This document shows, one piece after another, positions 11,229 through 20,213 of a stretch of DNA of 64,000 nt; positions within the stretch are counted from its first letter, which is position 1, and each line of letters begins with the position of its first letter. Source of the stretch: Planctomycetaceae bacterium (GTDB taxonomy: Bacteria; Planctomycetota; Planctomycetia; Planctomycetales; Planctomycetaceae); the NCBI GenBank assembly GCA_021732995.1, contig JAKFWA010000086.1, positions 1-64,000 of the forward strand, given 5' to 3'. Under the pieces are notes generated by a model, which worked only from the letters and a program-made list of their open reading frames with translations, searched no databases and was not told where the DNA came from. Position numbers and translations under genes: made by a program.

Positions 11229-11578
11229 CGAGACCACTTTGTTTGAACGCTATTGAATTTGAGCTTTCGTCGTCTGGCTTGGCCTTTGACGTCAGCTCTG
11301 GCAGTTGATGAGTTTGATACTTCACGCTCCGCCGACTCCTTCGCGGCGTTGCGAGACTTGTTCCACCCACTCGTCCGGTGACCTCAATATCACTCGGATT
11401 CAGGGTTGCCAATGACGTAAGTCCATGTGCAACAACGCGCCATCGACAACCGCGTGATGTTAAGTCACGAAGCTGGGCAAGTTTGTCTGTGACCGGTCAA
11501 ACTTTTGTCAAAGTACTGTCATCGCGGGACGGCCAATCCATCGAGTTCGTCCTGCTTTTGAACTTTTATGGCCGGAAT
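11229..11578. other. Spacer between pfaD and pfaA, no gene seen
   Basis: 350 bp without a supportable gene. A 64-codon minus-strand frame overlaps the pfaA start but has no family features. The pfaA leader could hold its own promoter, but I cannot point to -35/-10 boxes with confidence. Confidence 0.4.
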
Positions 11579-13207
11579 TCAGTTGAGACTGAGCATTCTC
11601 GGCTGGAAATCAAAAGCGTTCGCCGCCACCGGGGCGCCGAATGTCCTCAATTGCTGAGCTCGCGTAATCACCGCTGCTCCCTCAAGGATGTTCAGTGCGA
11701 TCTGCTCGACTGTCCGCGCTTCCACGGGCTCCAGGAACGAGCCCTTCACCCAGCGGTTGAAGCTCCCCATCGCCGGGCCGCACCACAACTGGTAGTCGAT
11801 CGCCCGGCCGCCATCACCCTCAATGGCCCAGCGGCTGGCCTTGCCGAGATACCAGCGGAACACCAGCGCCATCTGGTGCTTGGGATCAGCTTCGGCTTTC
11901 GTGACTTCGCCGGGCTCCCGACGTTGCCAGAAGGCCTTCGTTTCAGCCCAAATGTCGTTCAACGAAGCGCGGAAGATCTGCTGCTCCAGCTCCGACCGCA
12001 CCTTGCTCGGCAAATCATCCAAGCCCGCGTTGTCTCGATAGACTTCGTACAGGCGGTGAGCCCGTGAAGCAAACATCGTCCCGCGCTTCAGCACTTGAAC
12101 CTTGACCCCGAGCTCGAACATGTCAGCGGCTGGCGCCATAGTGACGTCTGCCATGTCGGCCTGGGCCAGAATCTTCTTGGCGCCTTCAGAGACACCAGCT
12201 TCGACTGCCGATTGATTCACGGACCCAGTTAATACGTAAGCCGCACCCAGACCGAACGCTGCAGCCGCCGCTCCCGGAGTACCGATGCCGCCGGCCGCTC
12301 CGACGCGAATAGGACGTTCGAAGTTGTATTTCCTCTGCAGGTCATCTCGTAATGAGCACAGCACCGGCAGCAGCACCGTCAACGGGCGGTTGTCCGTGTG
12401 CCCGCCGGAATCGGCTTCAGCCGTAATGTCTTCAGCCACCGGAAGATTGGCTCCCAGGCGGGCTTCCTCTGCGGTCAGCTTTCCTTCAGCGACCAGCGTT
12501 TCCAGCATCGACGCCGGAGCTGGGTTCATGAAGGCTGCCGCGACTTCCGGACGTGACACCTTGCCGAGCACCTGAAACGGCCGCTGCAGCCGACCAGACG
12601 CGTCCACATGCAGTCCGTGATAGGCGTAACGCACGATGCTGGAGCGGAGGTTCATGAACGCGGATGCCGAGACGCGCTGCACGCCCTTGGCGAGGAACAG
12701 GTCGACGTTGCGTTCTTCCAGCAGAGGCTCTTGCGGCGAGTGAATCAGGTTCGCGCCCCACGGCATGCCGGTGCCGTCGAGTTCGCGTTTGATCTCGTCG
12801 AGCCCCGCTTCCACTCGCTGCGGCCCCAAGCCAGCGCAGCCCAGGAAGCCGACGCAACCAGACTTCGCGGCGGCAATCACCATGCGGGGGCTGGCGATGC
12901 CGTTGGCCATCTCGCCGACGACATAGGGGAATCGCACGCCGTGAGTTTCGCCAAAGCTGCGGTCGCCGAGCCATTCCGGATACAGCGGCGGCAGGGAACC
13001 TCGCACCCACAATCCTTGCTGAGCAATAGCTTCCATGTCGGCTGCGAAGTCGCCTGTGCCCACCGTGACGCCGACAGCTCCTGAATCGGGAGATTCGACG
13101 ACGAACAGCGTCTCGCGTACTCGGGCGGCCGCTGCAGTGATCTCGTCGGGCGAGAACGCTGCCGCCGACACGTTTAGGTCTGCTGTCGCCAGCGACTGAC
13201 CAGCCAT
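11579..13207 (-). CDS. pfaD: PfaD-like trans-acting enoyl reductase (nitronate monooxygenase fold)
   Basis: 542-residue flavoprotein of the PfaD family, a TIM-barrel FMN enoyl reductase related to 2-nitropropane dioxygenase. It works in trans with the Pfa synthase to reduce enoyl intermediates. Visible marks are VVGEMANGIASPRMVIAAAK (about 120), GCAGLGPQRVEAGLDEIK, and the glycine-rich phosphate-binding stretch GGIGTPGAAAAAFGLGAAYV near residue 300. The C-terminal part is the PfaD-specific extension after the barrel, which ordinary nitronate monooxygenases lack. ATG 13205-13207 has AGGGAG 7 bases upstream. It is the first gene of the minus-strand synthase set and is divergent from gyrA. Confidence 0.92.
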   Translation of the reverse strand: MAGQSLATADLNVSAAAFSPDEITAAAARVRETLFVVESPDSGAVGVTVGTGDFAADMEAIAQQGLWVRGSLPPLYPEWLGDRSFGETHGVRFPYVVGEMANGIASPRMVIAAAKSGCVGFLGCAGLGPQRVEAGLDEIKRELDGTGMPWGANLIHSPQEPLLEERNVDLFLAKGVQRVSASAFMNLRSSIVRYAYHGLHVDASGRLQRPFQVLGKVSRPEVAAAFMNPAPASMLETLVAEGKLTAEEARLGANLPVAEDITAEADSGGHTDNRPLTVLLPVLCSLRDDLQRKYNFERPIRVGAAGGIGTPGAAAAAFGLGAAYVLTGSVNQSAVEAGVSEGAKKILAQADMADVTMAPAADMFELGVKVQVLKRGTMFASRAHRLYEVYRDNAGLDDLPSKVRSELEQQIFRASLNDIWAETKAFWQRREPGEVTKAEADPKHQMALVFRWYLGKASRWAIEGDGGRAIDYQLWCGPAMGSFNRWVKGSFLEPVEARTVEQIALNILEGAAVITRAQQLRTFGAPVAANAFDFQPRMLSLN

Positions 13208-13757
13208 GAATGCTCCCTGAGTGAAATCAAATCAATAAGTTGCAAGCGTTTGTATTCAGTCGCCGTGATGATGACGTTCGGATTGCCGAAATCGTATCCG
13301 AGCGCAGAGGTCCGTTCAGACCTCGCAGCAGCGACTCAATTGAACGGAAGAATCTCGGCCTCCGGTCCCGAAGTCAAATCGGGCAACCGAGGAAGCTTGA
13401 GACGGGCGGTGATTGGCCTCATGGGAATCCTGCAACTACGGGACATTCGAGGAAATCCTGACGTGGCTAAGCGGCAGTTTTCTGGTGTGTTGAGAGGGGG
13501 TTCGAACGCCGCTCCCACGCGAATCTTTCTCCGCGAAAGAACTTCGTTGCCGTCAGCGGCCAAATCCCGAAAAAATAAGCAGAATAACAGGTCCGGCAAG
13601 TGCGTGTGTTCGTTGTGAGCGGGCCTTCTCTCCGCTACCATTCCGCCGCATTTTGAAACAGGCGAATGAATGGGGCTCGACCTCGCTTTCCTGGATGCAG
13701 AAGGCGTCTACGAAGCGGGCTCGGAAATCGACTCTGCGCAACTGAAGGAGACTGTGA
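13208..13757. other. Divergent intergenic region pfaD/gyrA
   Basis: 550 bp between divergent genes. It must carry both promoters, but I cannot assign boxes reliably. Several short frames run through it on both strands without family signatures, so I call no gene. Confidence 0.5.
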
Positions 13758-16577
13758 TTGTCGGACGGAGATGCTGACGCACTGCCTCGAGGCACCGAAC
13801 GGATTCGTGATCTCGATATTCGAGATGAAATGCGAACGAGCTACCTCACATACGCTATGAGCGTCATTGTGAGCCGCGCCTTGCCCGATGTTCGGGACGG
13901 CCTGAAACCGTCGCAGCGACGCATTCTCGTCGCGATGAACGATCTGAACCTGACGCCCGGCGGAGCGACCACCAAGTGTGCCGGTATCGTCGGTGAGACG
14001 ATGAAGCGTTATCACCCGCACGGTGACGGCGCGATCTATCCGACGCTCGCCCGTATGGCCCAGGATTGGGTGATGCGGCAGACGCTCATCGCCAAGCAGG
14101 GTAACTTCGGTTCGCTCGCTGGTCTGCCACCTGCGCAGATGCGTTATACCGAAGCAAAGCTGTCCGGCGCATCCTCCGAGATGCTGGCCGATATTGAATA
14201 TGACACTGTCGACTTCGTGGCAACGTATGACCAGAAGTCACAAGAACCAGCCGTTTTGCCGGCGCGGTTTCCCAACCTGCTGGTGAACGGTTCTCAGGGT
14301 ATTGCCGTCGGTATGGCGACGAGCATTCCGCCGCATAATCTGGCGGAAGTGGCCACTGCGATGGTGGTCCTGATCGATAATCCTGATGCTTCGATTGACG
14401 AATTGATCGACGTGCTGCCGGGGCCGGACTTTCCGACCGGTGGTATTATTTGCGGTCGCTATGGTATTCGTCAGGGGTATCAAACGGGTCGCTCAACGCT
14501 CACGTTGCGCGCGCGTACGCACTATGAGACCGAGAAGAATTCTGATGTAATCGTCGTCACTGAGATTCCGTATATGGAAACTCGTGACCGCGTCAAAGAA
14601 AAGCTTGAGCAGCTCATCCGCGACGAGAAGATCAAAGGCATCTCTCGCGTCGTCGACTATACCGACCGCAAGACTCCGCCGTGGCAGGTGCGGCTGCACA
14701 TTGTCCTGAAGAAGGAAGCGGACAAAGAGGTCGTTCTCAATCAGCTCTTCGAGTTCTCTCCGCTGCAGGCCACGATCAGCGTGATCCTGCTCGCTCTGGC
14801 GGGTAATCGGCCGAAGCTGCTGAATATCAAAGACCTCTGTCTGGAGTTCATCCGGCACCGTGTGGACGTCATTCGCCGTCGCACTGAGTTCCTGCTGGCT
14901 GAGGCTCGCAAACGCAAGCACACAGTGGAAGGGTTGCTAGTCGCTCAGGTCGATATCGACAAAGTGATCAGCACGATTCGCGGTGCGGGCAGTCGCGCTG
15001 AAGCGAAGATTGCACTGCAGAAAATTGAAGTCCCGGCGGAGCTCATTGCGCGGGCCTTGGGCGATGACGGCTTCAAGAACTTCTCGTCGGAATATGGATT
15101 GCGCGAGAACTATTCGCTGTCGAACAATCAGGCGGAAGCCATTGTTTCGATGCAGCTTGGTTCGCTGGCGAATCTGGAACGCGAGAAGCTCCGCAGCGAA
15201 TACATGAAGCTGCTGGACGATATCAACGGCTTCCTGCTGCTGCTGGCGAGCGACGCGAATATTCTCGCAGTCGTGCGAGATGACATGCTGGCGCTCAAGG
15301 AAAAATATCCGGACAAGCGGCGCACGGAAATCAGCGAAGAAGAGCTGACCGACGTCAACAAAGACGATCTGATCACCGAAGAAACGATGGTCGTCACGTT
15401 GTCGCAGCGCGGGTATATCAAACGCACTTCGCTGAGTATGTATCAGGCTCAGAATCGCGGTGGTAAAGGTATTACTGGCGCGAAGAGCGACGAGGAAGAT
15501 GCCATTCAGCATTTGTTCGTCGCGAGCACTCACGCCTATCTGCTGTTCTTTACCAATTTTGGTAAGGTGTATTGGCAGAAGGTGTATGATTTGCCACTGC
15601 AAGGGCGCACTGCCAAGGGCCGTGCACTCGTTAATCTGCTGGCGCTCACCGAGGGTGAGATCGTCGAGAACTGCTTGCCGGTTTCGTCGTTTGACGACCA
15701 GCACTTCCTGGTGATGGCAACGAAAAATGGCACGGTAAAAAAGACCGCGCTGACCGAGTATAGCCGACCAAAGCAGGGTGGTATTATTGCCATCCGCTTG
15801 AAGGAAGGCGACGAACTGGTTGACGTCGTGATTGTCGGTCCCGGTGATGACGTCCTGCTGTCGACTGCCGCCGGTATGGCGATTCGATTTCCACATACCG
15901 ATGCACGGCCGATGGGTCGCGCCACTGAGGGCGTACGCGGTATCAGACTGTCCAAGGGTGACTGCGTCGTTGGAATCGTCGTCGCAAAACCCGAGATGTT
16001 CCTGCTGTCGGTGTGCGAGCACGGCTATGGCAAACGCACACCTTTTGGTGTGGCCGCTGAGATTGAACAAACGGAAGCCCTGCCTGACGCCGTCGTCACA
16101 GGGACAGACGCTGCCGATGTTTCGGAAGCTGCAGACGAAGTAGATCTAGCGGAGACGCCTGAGTCGGAAGAGGCTGAAGGCGAAGAAGACGCTCGCAGCG
16201 GGTTCCAGTACCGTCGCCAAGGCCGCGGCGGTAAAGGTGTTCGCGATATCAAGACCACGAGCCGCAACGGCAAAGTGATTGATGTCTTGGCTGTTCAAGA
16301 TGGCGATCACGTCGTGATGGTGACCTCCGGAGGCATGCTGCAACGCGTGCGTGTCGCCGACATCAGCGTCGTGGGCCGCAACACTCAAGGTGTGCGCATC
16401 ATCCGCCTCGACAAGGGTAAGGAAGACGCGCTGGTATCACTGGCGCGTATTCCGGCTGAGATTGTCGAAGACGAAGCCGTGGTTGACGTGCCTGTGACTC
16501 CGGTTGCGGAGTCTTCGGCATCTGAGGTTCCGCCAGCAGTTGAGGCTGATGGCACCAATCCGCCGCTTGCTGAGTAG
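13758..16577 (+). CDS. gyrA: DNA gyrase subunit A
   Basis: 939-residue type II topoisomerase subunit that cuts and rejoins DNA. The breakage-reunion domain has catalytic Tyr130 ([12 protein letters not shown]). The C-terminal pinwheel contains a GyrA-box-like QNRGGKG at about residue 567, which favours GyrA over ParC. In the quinolone-determining region the sequence is HGDGAIYP: Gly91 and Pro95 replace the Ser and acidic residue of E. coli (83 and 87). An acidic insertion (about residues 766-815) interrupts the propeller. I use the TTG start at 13758, with GAAGGAG 7 bases upstream; the first ATG in frame would remove conserved N-terminal residues. gyrB is not in the window. A yacG gene, whose product inhibits gyrase in E. 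coli, lies far away at 40 kb. Confidence 0.97.
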   Translation: MSDGDADALPRGTERIRDLDIRDEMRTSYLTYAMSVIVSRALPDVRDGLKPSQRRILVAMNDLNLTPGGATTKCAGIVGETMKRYHPHGDGAIYPTLARMAQDWVMRQTLIAKQGNFGSLAGLPPAQMRYTEAKLSGASSEMLADIEYDTVDFVATYDQKSQEPAVLPARFPNLLVNGSQGIAVGMATSIPPHNLAEVATAMVVLIDNPDASIDELIDVLPGPDFPTGGIICGRYGIRQGYQTGRSTLTLRARTHYETEKNSDVIVVTEIPYMETRDRVKEKLEQLIRDEKIKGISRVVDYTDRKTPPWQVRLHIVLKKEADKEVVLNQLFEFSPLQATISVILLALAGNRPKLLNIKDLCLEFIRHRVDVIRRRTEFLLAEARKRKHTVEGLLVAQVDIDKVISTIRGAGSRAEAKIALQKIEVPAELIARALGDDGFKNFSSEYGLRENYSLSNNQAEAIVSMQLGSLANLEREKLRSEYMKLLDDINGFLLLLASDANILAVVRDDMLALKEKYPDKRRTEISEEELTDVNKDDLITEETMVVTLSQRGYIKRTSLSMYQAQNRGGKGITGAKSDEEDAIQHLFVASTHAYLLFFTNFGKVYWQKVYDLPLQGRTAKGRALVNLLALTEGEIVENCLPVSSFDDQHFLVMATKNGTVKKTALTEYSRPKQGGIIAIRLKEGDELVDVVIVGPGDDVLLSTAAGMAIRFPHTDARPMGRATEGVRGIRLSKGDCVVGIVVAKPEMFLLSVCEHGYGKRTPFGVAAEIEQTEALPDAVVTGTDAADVSEAADEVDLAETPESEEAEGEEDARSGFQYRRQGRGGKGVRDIKTTSRNGKVIDVLAVQDGDHVVMVTSGGMLQRVRVADISVVGRNTQGVRIIRLDKGKEDALVSLARIPAEIVEDEAVVDVPVTPVAESSASEVPPAVEADGTNPPLAE

Positions 16578-16781
16578 TCTTGGCAACGATGACGGGGCTC
16601 GTGTTTCAAACGAGCAATTTAGATTGTTGGCGCGGCTGGAACGCGCTCCAGTCGGTGCATCTCATTCGGCAAACGATATAGTCGCAAAAGAGTCCTCGAT
16701 TTCGACCCGCGGCTTGAAGTTCCATGGCGTTCGGGCCACGTTGTTCCGCTGCAACCCGTCTGTTGCCTGAGGAATGCACAC

Positions 16782-17486
16782 GTGAATGTCGACGTTCGTC
16801 AGATCGGAAGTCACATCGCCAAGCTGACGTGGGTGGGCGTGCGATCGTTCGTAGTAACGTCAGTCGTGACGTGGCTGGCCGGTACCGTCATGGCGGCACT
16901 GTCGTATTACTACCTGCGCGAACACCAGTGGTTCTACGGGGCTATTGCCGCCGTTGTGGCGCTGACTGAGTCACTCACCACTGGTGTCCTCTTGGGTGCC
17001 AAGCGAGCTGTGGTGATGGTGGCCGCGCATGGCTTCGGCGAGTTGCGCATGGGCCGGGCTTTGGTGCGGCTGGTCTTTGAACGCATGCTCGTGGGCATTC
17101 CCACCGAAGACGCAGACGGCCAGAACACACTCGCCAGACGCGGATTCAAGCGGCTCCCTCTGGCTCAAGCCGACGAACTTCTGAGCAGCGCAGTGCGAAG
17201 CGTGGTGGGTGATGCTGAACAAGGCGGCTGGCTACGCCGGACGGTGCAACAGTGGTTGCTGGAGGCCGTCCGAAAATACACGCTCGCGCGGTTTCGCGAG
17301 GAAGGTGCTCAGCAGGGCGGTGTTGATTTACTTCTCGTGCAAGCAGAGCTTGAGGAGAACATTGACGACGCGATCGTCGAGAAACTGCGCGCGAGCCTGC
17401 AGCTTTGGACCGCGCTGGTGATTCTTGGCCTGCCGTTATTGGTGGCAGGGCAAACGTGGATCGTCATCATGGTCCTGCGCTCTTAG
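16782..17486 (+). CDS. Hypothetical membrane protein
   Basis: 234 residues from a GTG start preceded by GAGGA. Two hydrophobic segments lie near the N-terminus (about 19-40 and 46-68), then comes a ~130-residue charged cytoplasmic or periplasmic section, and one more hydrophobic segment (about 207-230) ends the protein. The middle contains amphipathic helices with no motif I recognise. It lies 204 bp after gyrA on the same strand and could be co-transcribed, but nothing ties it functionally to gyrase. The hydrophobic pattern and RBS make the gene itself convincing. Confidence 0.75.
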   Translation: MNVDVRQIGSHIAKLTWVGVRSFVVTSVVTWLAGTVMAALSYYYLREHQWFYGAIAAVVALTESLTTGVLLGAKRAVVMVAAHGFGELRMGRALVRLVFERMLVGIPTEDADGQNTLARRGFKRLPLAQADELLSSAVRSVVGDAEQGGWLRRTVQQWLLEAVRKYTLARFREEGAQQGGVDLLLVQAELEENIDDAIVEKLRASLQLWTALVILGLPLLVAGQTWIVIMVLRS

Positions 17487-17580
17487 GGAAAGATCGAACC
17501 CAAGTCGCGCTATCCATCGAATCTGCCGGCGCGAGGTAACTCCGCCAAGGCTGAAAGATCTTCTTCAAGGAGAACAGTCG

Positions 17581-19128
17581 ATGAAGCGGGCAGTCTGTCT
17601 GTGGATTGGTTGGTGGTTGTGGGCTTCATGCATTTCTCTGTCACTTGCTGGTGATGGGAATGCACCTCGGTCTGACGGCTCGCCCATCGAGTTGCATCGA
17701 GGGCCGCACTTGCTGATCGATGATTATCTCATTGCGCGTAGTACGGGGATTGAGCGGAAGGTGGTTTCGCCGCGCCGGTTTCTGACGGAGCCCATCGTGA
17801 CGGGCTCCGTCGAGCATCAAAACTGGCAGCCGTTCTTTACGGTGCTGCATGATGCGGATGCTCCGCGCGAGAAGCGGTTTCGGATGTGGTACAACGCTGA
17901 TGTCCTCGATGATCCAGGGGATGGTGAGTTCTTCGGAAAGACGGCGTACCTGGAGTCGGATGACGGGGTTCATTGGCCGGGGCCGTATCGTCGCATGGAG
18001 ACATTGGTAGAGGATGGTCGAGTGCGGTTCGGTGCCAGTGTGCTGGATGACGGCCCGCAGCATTCAGTCGCCTCTGAGCGTTTCAAGATCCTGTACTTCG
18101 ATGCGGGTAAGCAGGTCGGGCCGAGAGTGGCGTTTTCGCCGGACGGTTTGCAATGGAAGCTGTGGAATGGCGGCAAGCCCATTCTGCCGGTGGCCAATGG
18201 CGATGACATCTGGTCTGCTGGCTATGACCCGATTCGCAAACGCTACTTTCTGATTGGCAAAATCTTCGAGCCTTACACGTGGACCAATGCTGAAGGTCAG
18301 AAGGTAACGGCCAGCATCCGCCGTTACTTCACCAGTTGGAGTTCCGACTTCAAGACGTGGAGTCCGCCGAAGATGGTGTTCTCGCCGGACGAGAAGGACT
18401 CCGGTGTGACGCAGTGGTACGGGCCGGCGGGCTTTCTGGTAAGAGGCGACTTGATCATTACTTTTCTGCGGGTACTGCGTGACGATCGATCGCCGGAAGG
18501 CGTGCCTCAAGCTGCGGTTGACGCCAACACTCGCGGGCACGCCGGGCTGGGAGCCTCGGGGCTCGGGAAGGTTGGTGGTTCAGGCATGGGTTACACGGTG
18601 CTGGCCTGGACTCGCGATGGCGAAACGTGGCACCGTGATCGGCACACAGACGTCTTCTTCGAGCCTGACCCGCGCGTTGGCGCCTGGGATCATGCGATGG
18701 CTTGGGTAGGCAGCGCGGTGCCGGTGAATGACGAAGTCTACCTCTACTATTCCGGTTATCGCTGGGGGCATAAGTATCACCACTCAGTGGATCGCCAGTT
18801 GGGATTGGTCAAAGTGCCGCGTGACCGCTTTATTGCGAGGCGTGCCGGTCCACAAGGTGGGACATTTGCGACGCCGCTGATCAAGCTCAACGCGGAAGCA
18901 ATGACACTCAATGTTGATAGTCAGCAAGGCGAAGTTCGTGTGCAGATCACGGATGCTTCCGGCAAGCCGCTGCCCGGCTTCGCGTTTGCTGACTGTGAGC
19001 CAATCAAAGGCGACTCGCTGGCGGCGCCCGTGAATTGGAAAAGTCAGCTCGCAACTTTGAAGGGCCAACCTGTGCGTCTGGAGTTCTCGATTAGGAACGC
19101 GAGCCTCTTCGCCTTCGATTTGCGGTGA
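17581..19128 (+). CDS. Secreted glycosidase-like five-bladed propeller protein
   Basis: 515-residue exported protein. It has a signal peptide (MKRAVCLWIGWWLWASCISL) followed by a mature part starting near GDGNAPRS. The body has features of the GH32/GH43/GH68-like propeller group that is abundant in planctomycetes: HLLIDDYLI, FRMWYNA, YLESDDGVHW, FSPDGLQWKLW, FLIGK, WSSDFKTWSPPKMV and YLYYSGYRWG. Substrate cannot be told, and no catalytic triad is certain. ATG 17581 has AAGGAG 8 bases upstream; the frame is open further upstream, but that part lacks a good RBS and overlaps the previous gene. Probably periplasmic and involved in polysaccharide scavenging (inference). Confidence 0.7.
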   Translation: MKRAVCLWIGWWLWASCISLSLAGDGNAPRSDGSPIELHRGPHLLIDDYLIARSTGIERKVVSPRRFLTEPIVTGSVEHQNWQPFFTVLHDADAPREKRFRMWYNADVLDDPGDGEFFGKTAYLESDDGVHWPGPYRRMETLVEDGRVRFGASVLDDGPQHSVASERFKILYFDAGKQVGPRVAFSPDGLQWKLWNGGKPILPVANGDDIWSAGYDPIRKRYFLIGKIFEPYTWTNAEGQKVTASIRRYFTSWSSDFKTWSPPKMVFSPDEKDSGVTQWYGPAGFLVRGDLIITFLRVLRDDRSPEGVPQAAVDANTRGHAGLGASGLGKVGGSGMGYTVLAWTRDGETWHRDRHTDVFFEPDPRVGAWDHAMAWVGSAVPVNDEVYLYYSGYRWGHKYHHSVDRQLGLVKVPRDRFIARRAGPQGGTFATPLIKLNAEAMTLNVDSQQGEVRVQITDASGKPLPGFAFADCEPIKGDSLAAPVNWKSQLATLKGQPVRLEFSIRNASLFAFDLR

Positions 19129-19164
19129 AGGTGGGGATGAATGTCTTCACGCAGGAGCGTTGAC

Positions 19165-20178
19165 ATGGCAGGTGGTGTCTTAATTCGCGGCTTAGTTCTT
19201 GTAGGTCTGATGGCGGGGTTGCTGGGCGGTGAGCCGGTTTCTGCTCAAACAGAATCCAAACCTAAATTCCTGATGACGTGGGGACAGAAGGGTGATAAGC
19301 CGGGCGAGTTCTATTCGCCGATTCAAATCGTGATCACGAAGCAGGATGAGATCTTCGTTACCGATTTGAATAACTCCCGCGTGCAATGGTTTAACACGGA
19401 CGGGAAGCATCAGGGTGGATTCGATCTACCCTTGGACAAGCCACCGCGTAAGTCCTGCATCATCGGCGGAATGGCGATCGACGACGCGGGGCAGATCTAT
19501 CTGTCGTTTATGGTGCAGCACAAGATGGCGGTGTATTCATCGAAGGGTGAACTGATTCGCGAGTGGGGCAAGTCCGGTAAAGGTGACGGCGAGTTCAATC
19601 AGCCTGGTGGCATCGTGTTGTATCCCGACGGAACGGTGTACGTCGCAGACCAGTGCAATCACCGCGTGCAGCAGTTCACAAAGGCCGGCAAGTTTCTCCG
19701 CAAGTGGGGTGAGCACGGTTCTGAGCCCGGTCAGTTCGGAGGTCTGGAACGCGCCGGTTCTCGCTTTGCCGGACCGCACTTCCTGTCGATGGACAGCCAA
19801 GGGCGGCTTTACACGACTGAAGGCGTTTCAGGCCGAGTGCAGCAACTCTCCGCTGAAGGTAAGCCGCTCCTGGCGTGGGGTAACAAGACCGACGAGCCGG
19901 GTGGCTTTGGTGAATACAATTTCGGCTCGCTCAAGAATACCTTTGGACCGATTGGCGTGCTGGTCGATCGTCATGATCGCGTGTGGGTCAGCAGCCTGAA
20001 CGACCGCGTGCAGTGTTTCAGTTCAGACGGCAAGTTTTTGTTTGGCCTTGGCGGTGCGGGTAGCAAGGAAGGGCAACTGACTCATCCGCATGGCATGGCG
20101 TTCGACAGCCACGACCATCTCTACATCGCGGATGCCGGTAACGAGCGCATTCAGAAGTTTGCTGTGCCCGGCCCCTGA
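19165..20178 (+). CDS. Secreted NHL-repeat six-bladed beta-propeller protein
   Basis: 337 residues with a signal peptide (hydrophobic LIRGLVLVGLMAGLLGG, cleavage near VSAQ). The mature part is NHL-type blades with the recurrent pattern WGxxGxxPGxF...P..I....DGxxYVADxxNxRVQxF, for example VYVADQCNHRVQQF and LYIADAGNERIQKF. NHL propellers usually bind proteins or other ligands rather than catalyse. ATG 19165 is chosen over ATG 19141 because AGGAG lies 7 bases upstream of it and the shorter form begins at the signal peptide. It follows the preceding propeller gene by 36 bp, so the two are likely one operon. Confidence 0.85.
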   Translation: MAGGVLIRGLVLVGLMAGLLGGEPVSAQTESKPKFLMTWGQKGDKPGEFYSPIQIVITKQDEIFVTDLNNSRVQWFNTDGKHQGGFDLPLDKPPRKSCIIGGMAIDDAGQIYLSFMVQHKMAVYSSKGELIREWGKSGKGDGEFNQPGGIVLYPDGTVYVADQCNHRVQQFTKAGKFLRKWGEHGSEPGQFGGLERAGSRFAGPHFLSMDSQGRLYTTEGVSGRVQQLSAEGKPLLAWGNKTDEPGGFGEYNFGSLKNTFGPIGVLVDRHDRVWVSSLNDRVQCFSSDGKFLFGLGGAGSKEGQLTHPHGMAFDSHDHLYIADAGNERIQKFAVPGP

Positions 20179-20213
20179 CCATCGGAAACCTGCCTGATCA
20201 GAGACCAATTGAC

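Noticed and set aside
13758-16577. Topoisomerase IV subunit ParC instead of GyrA
   Set aside because: The QNRGGKG box in the C-terminal domain and the pinwheel length fit GyrA.
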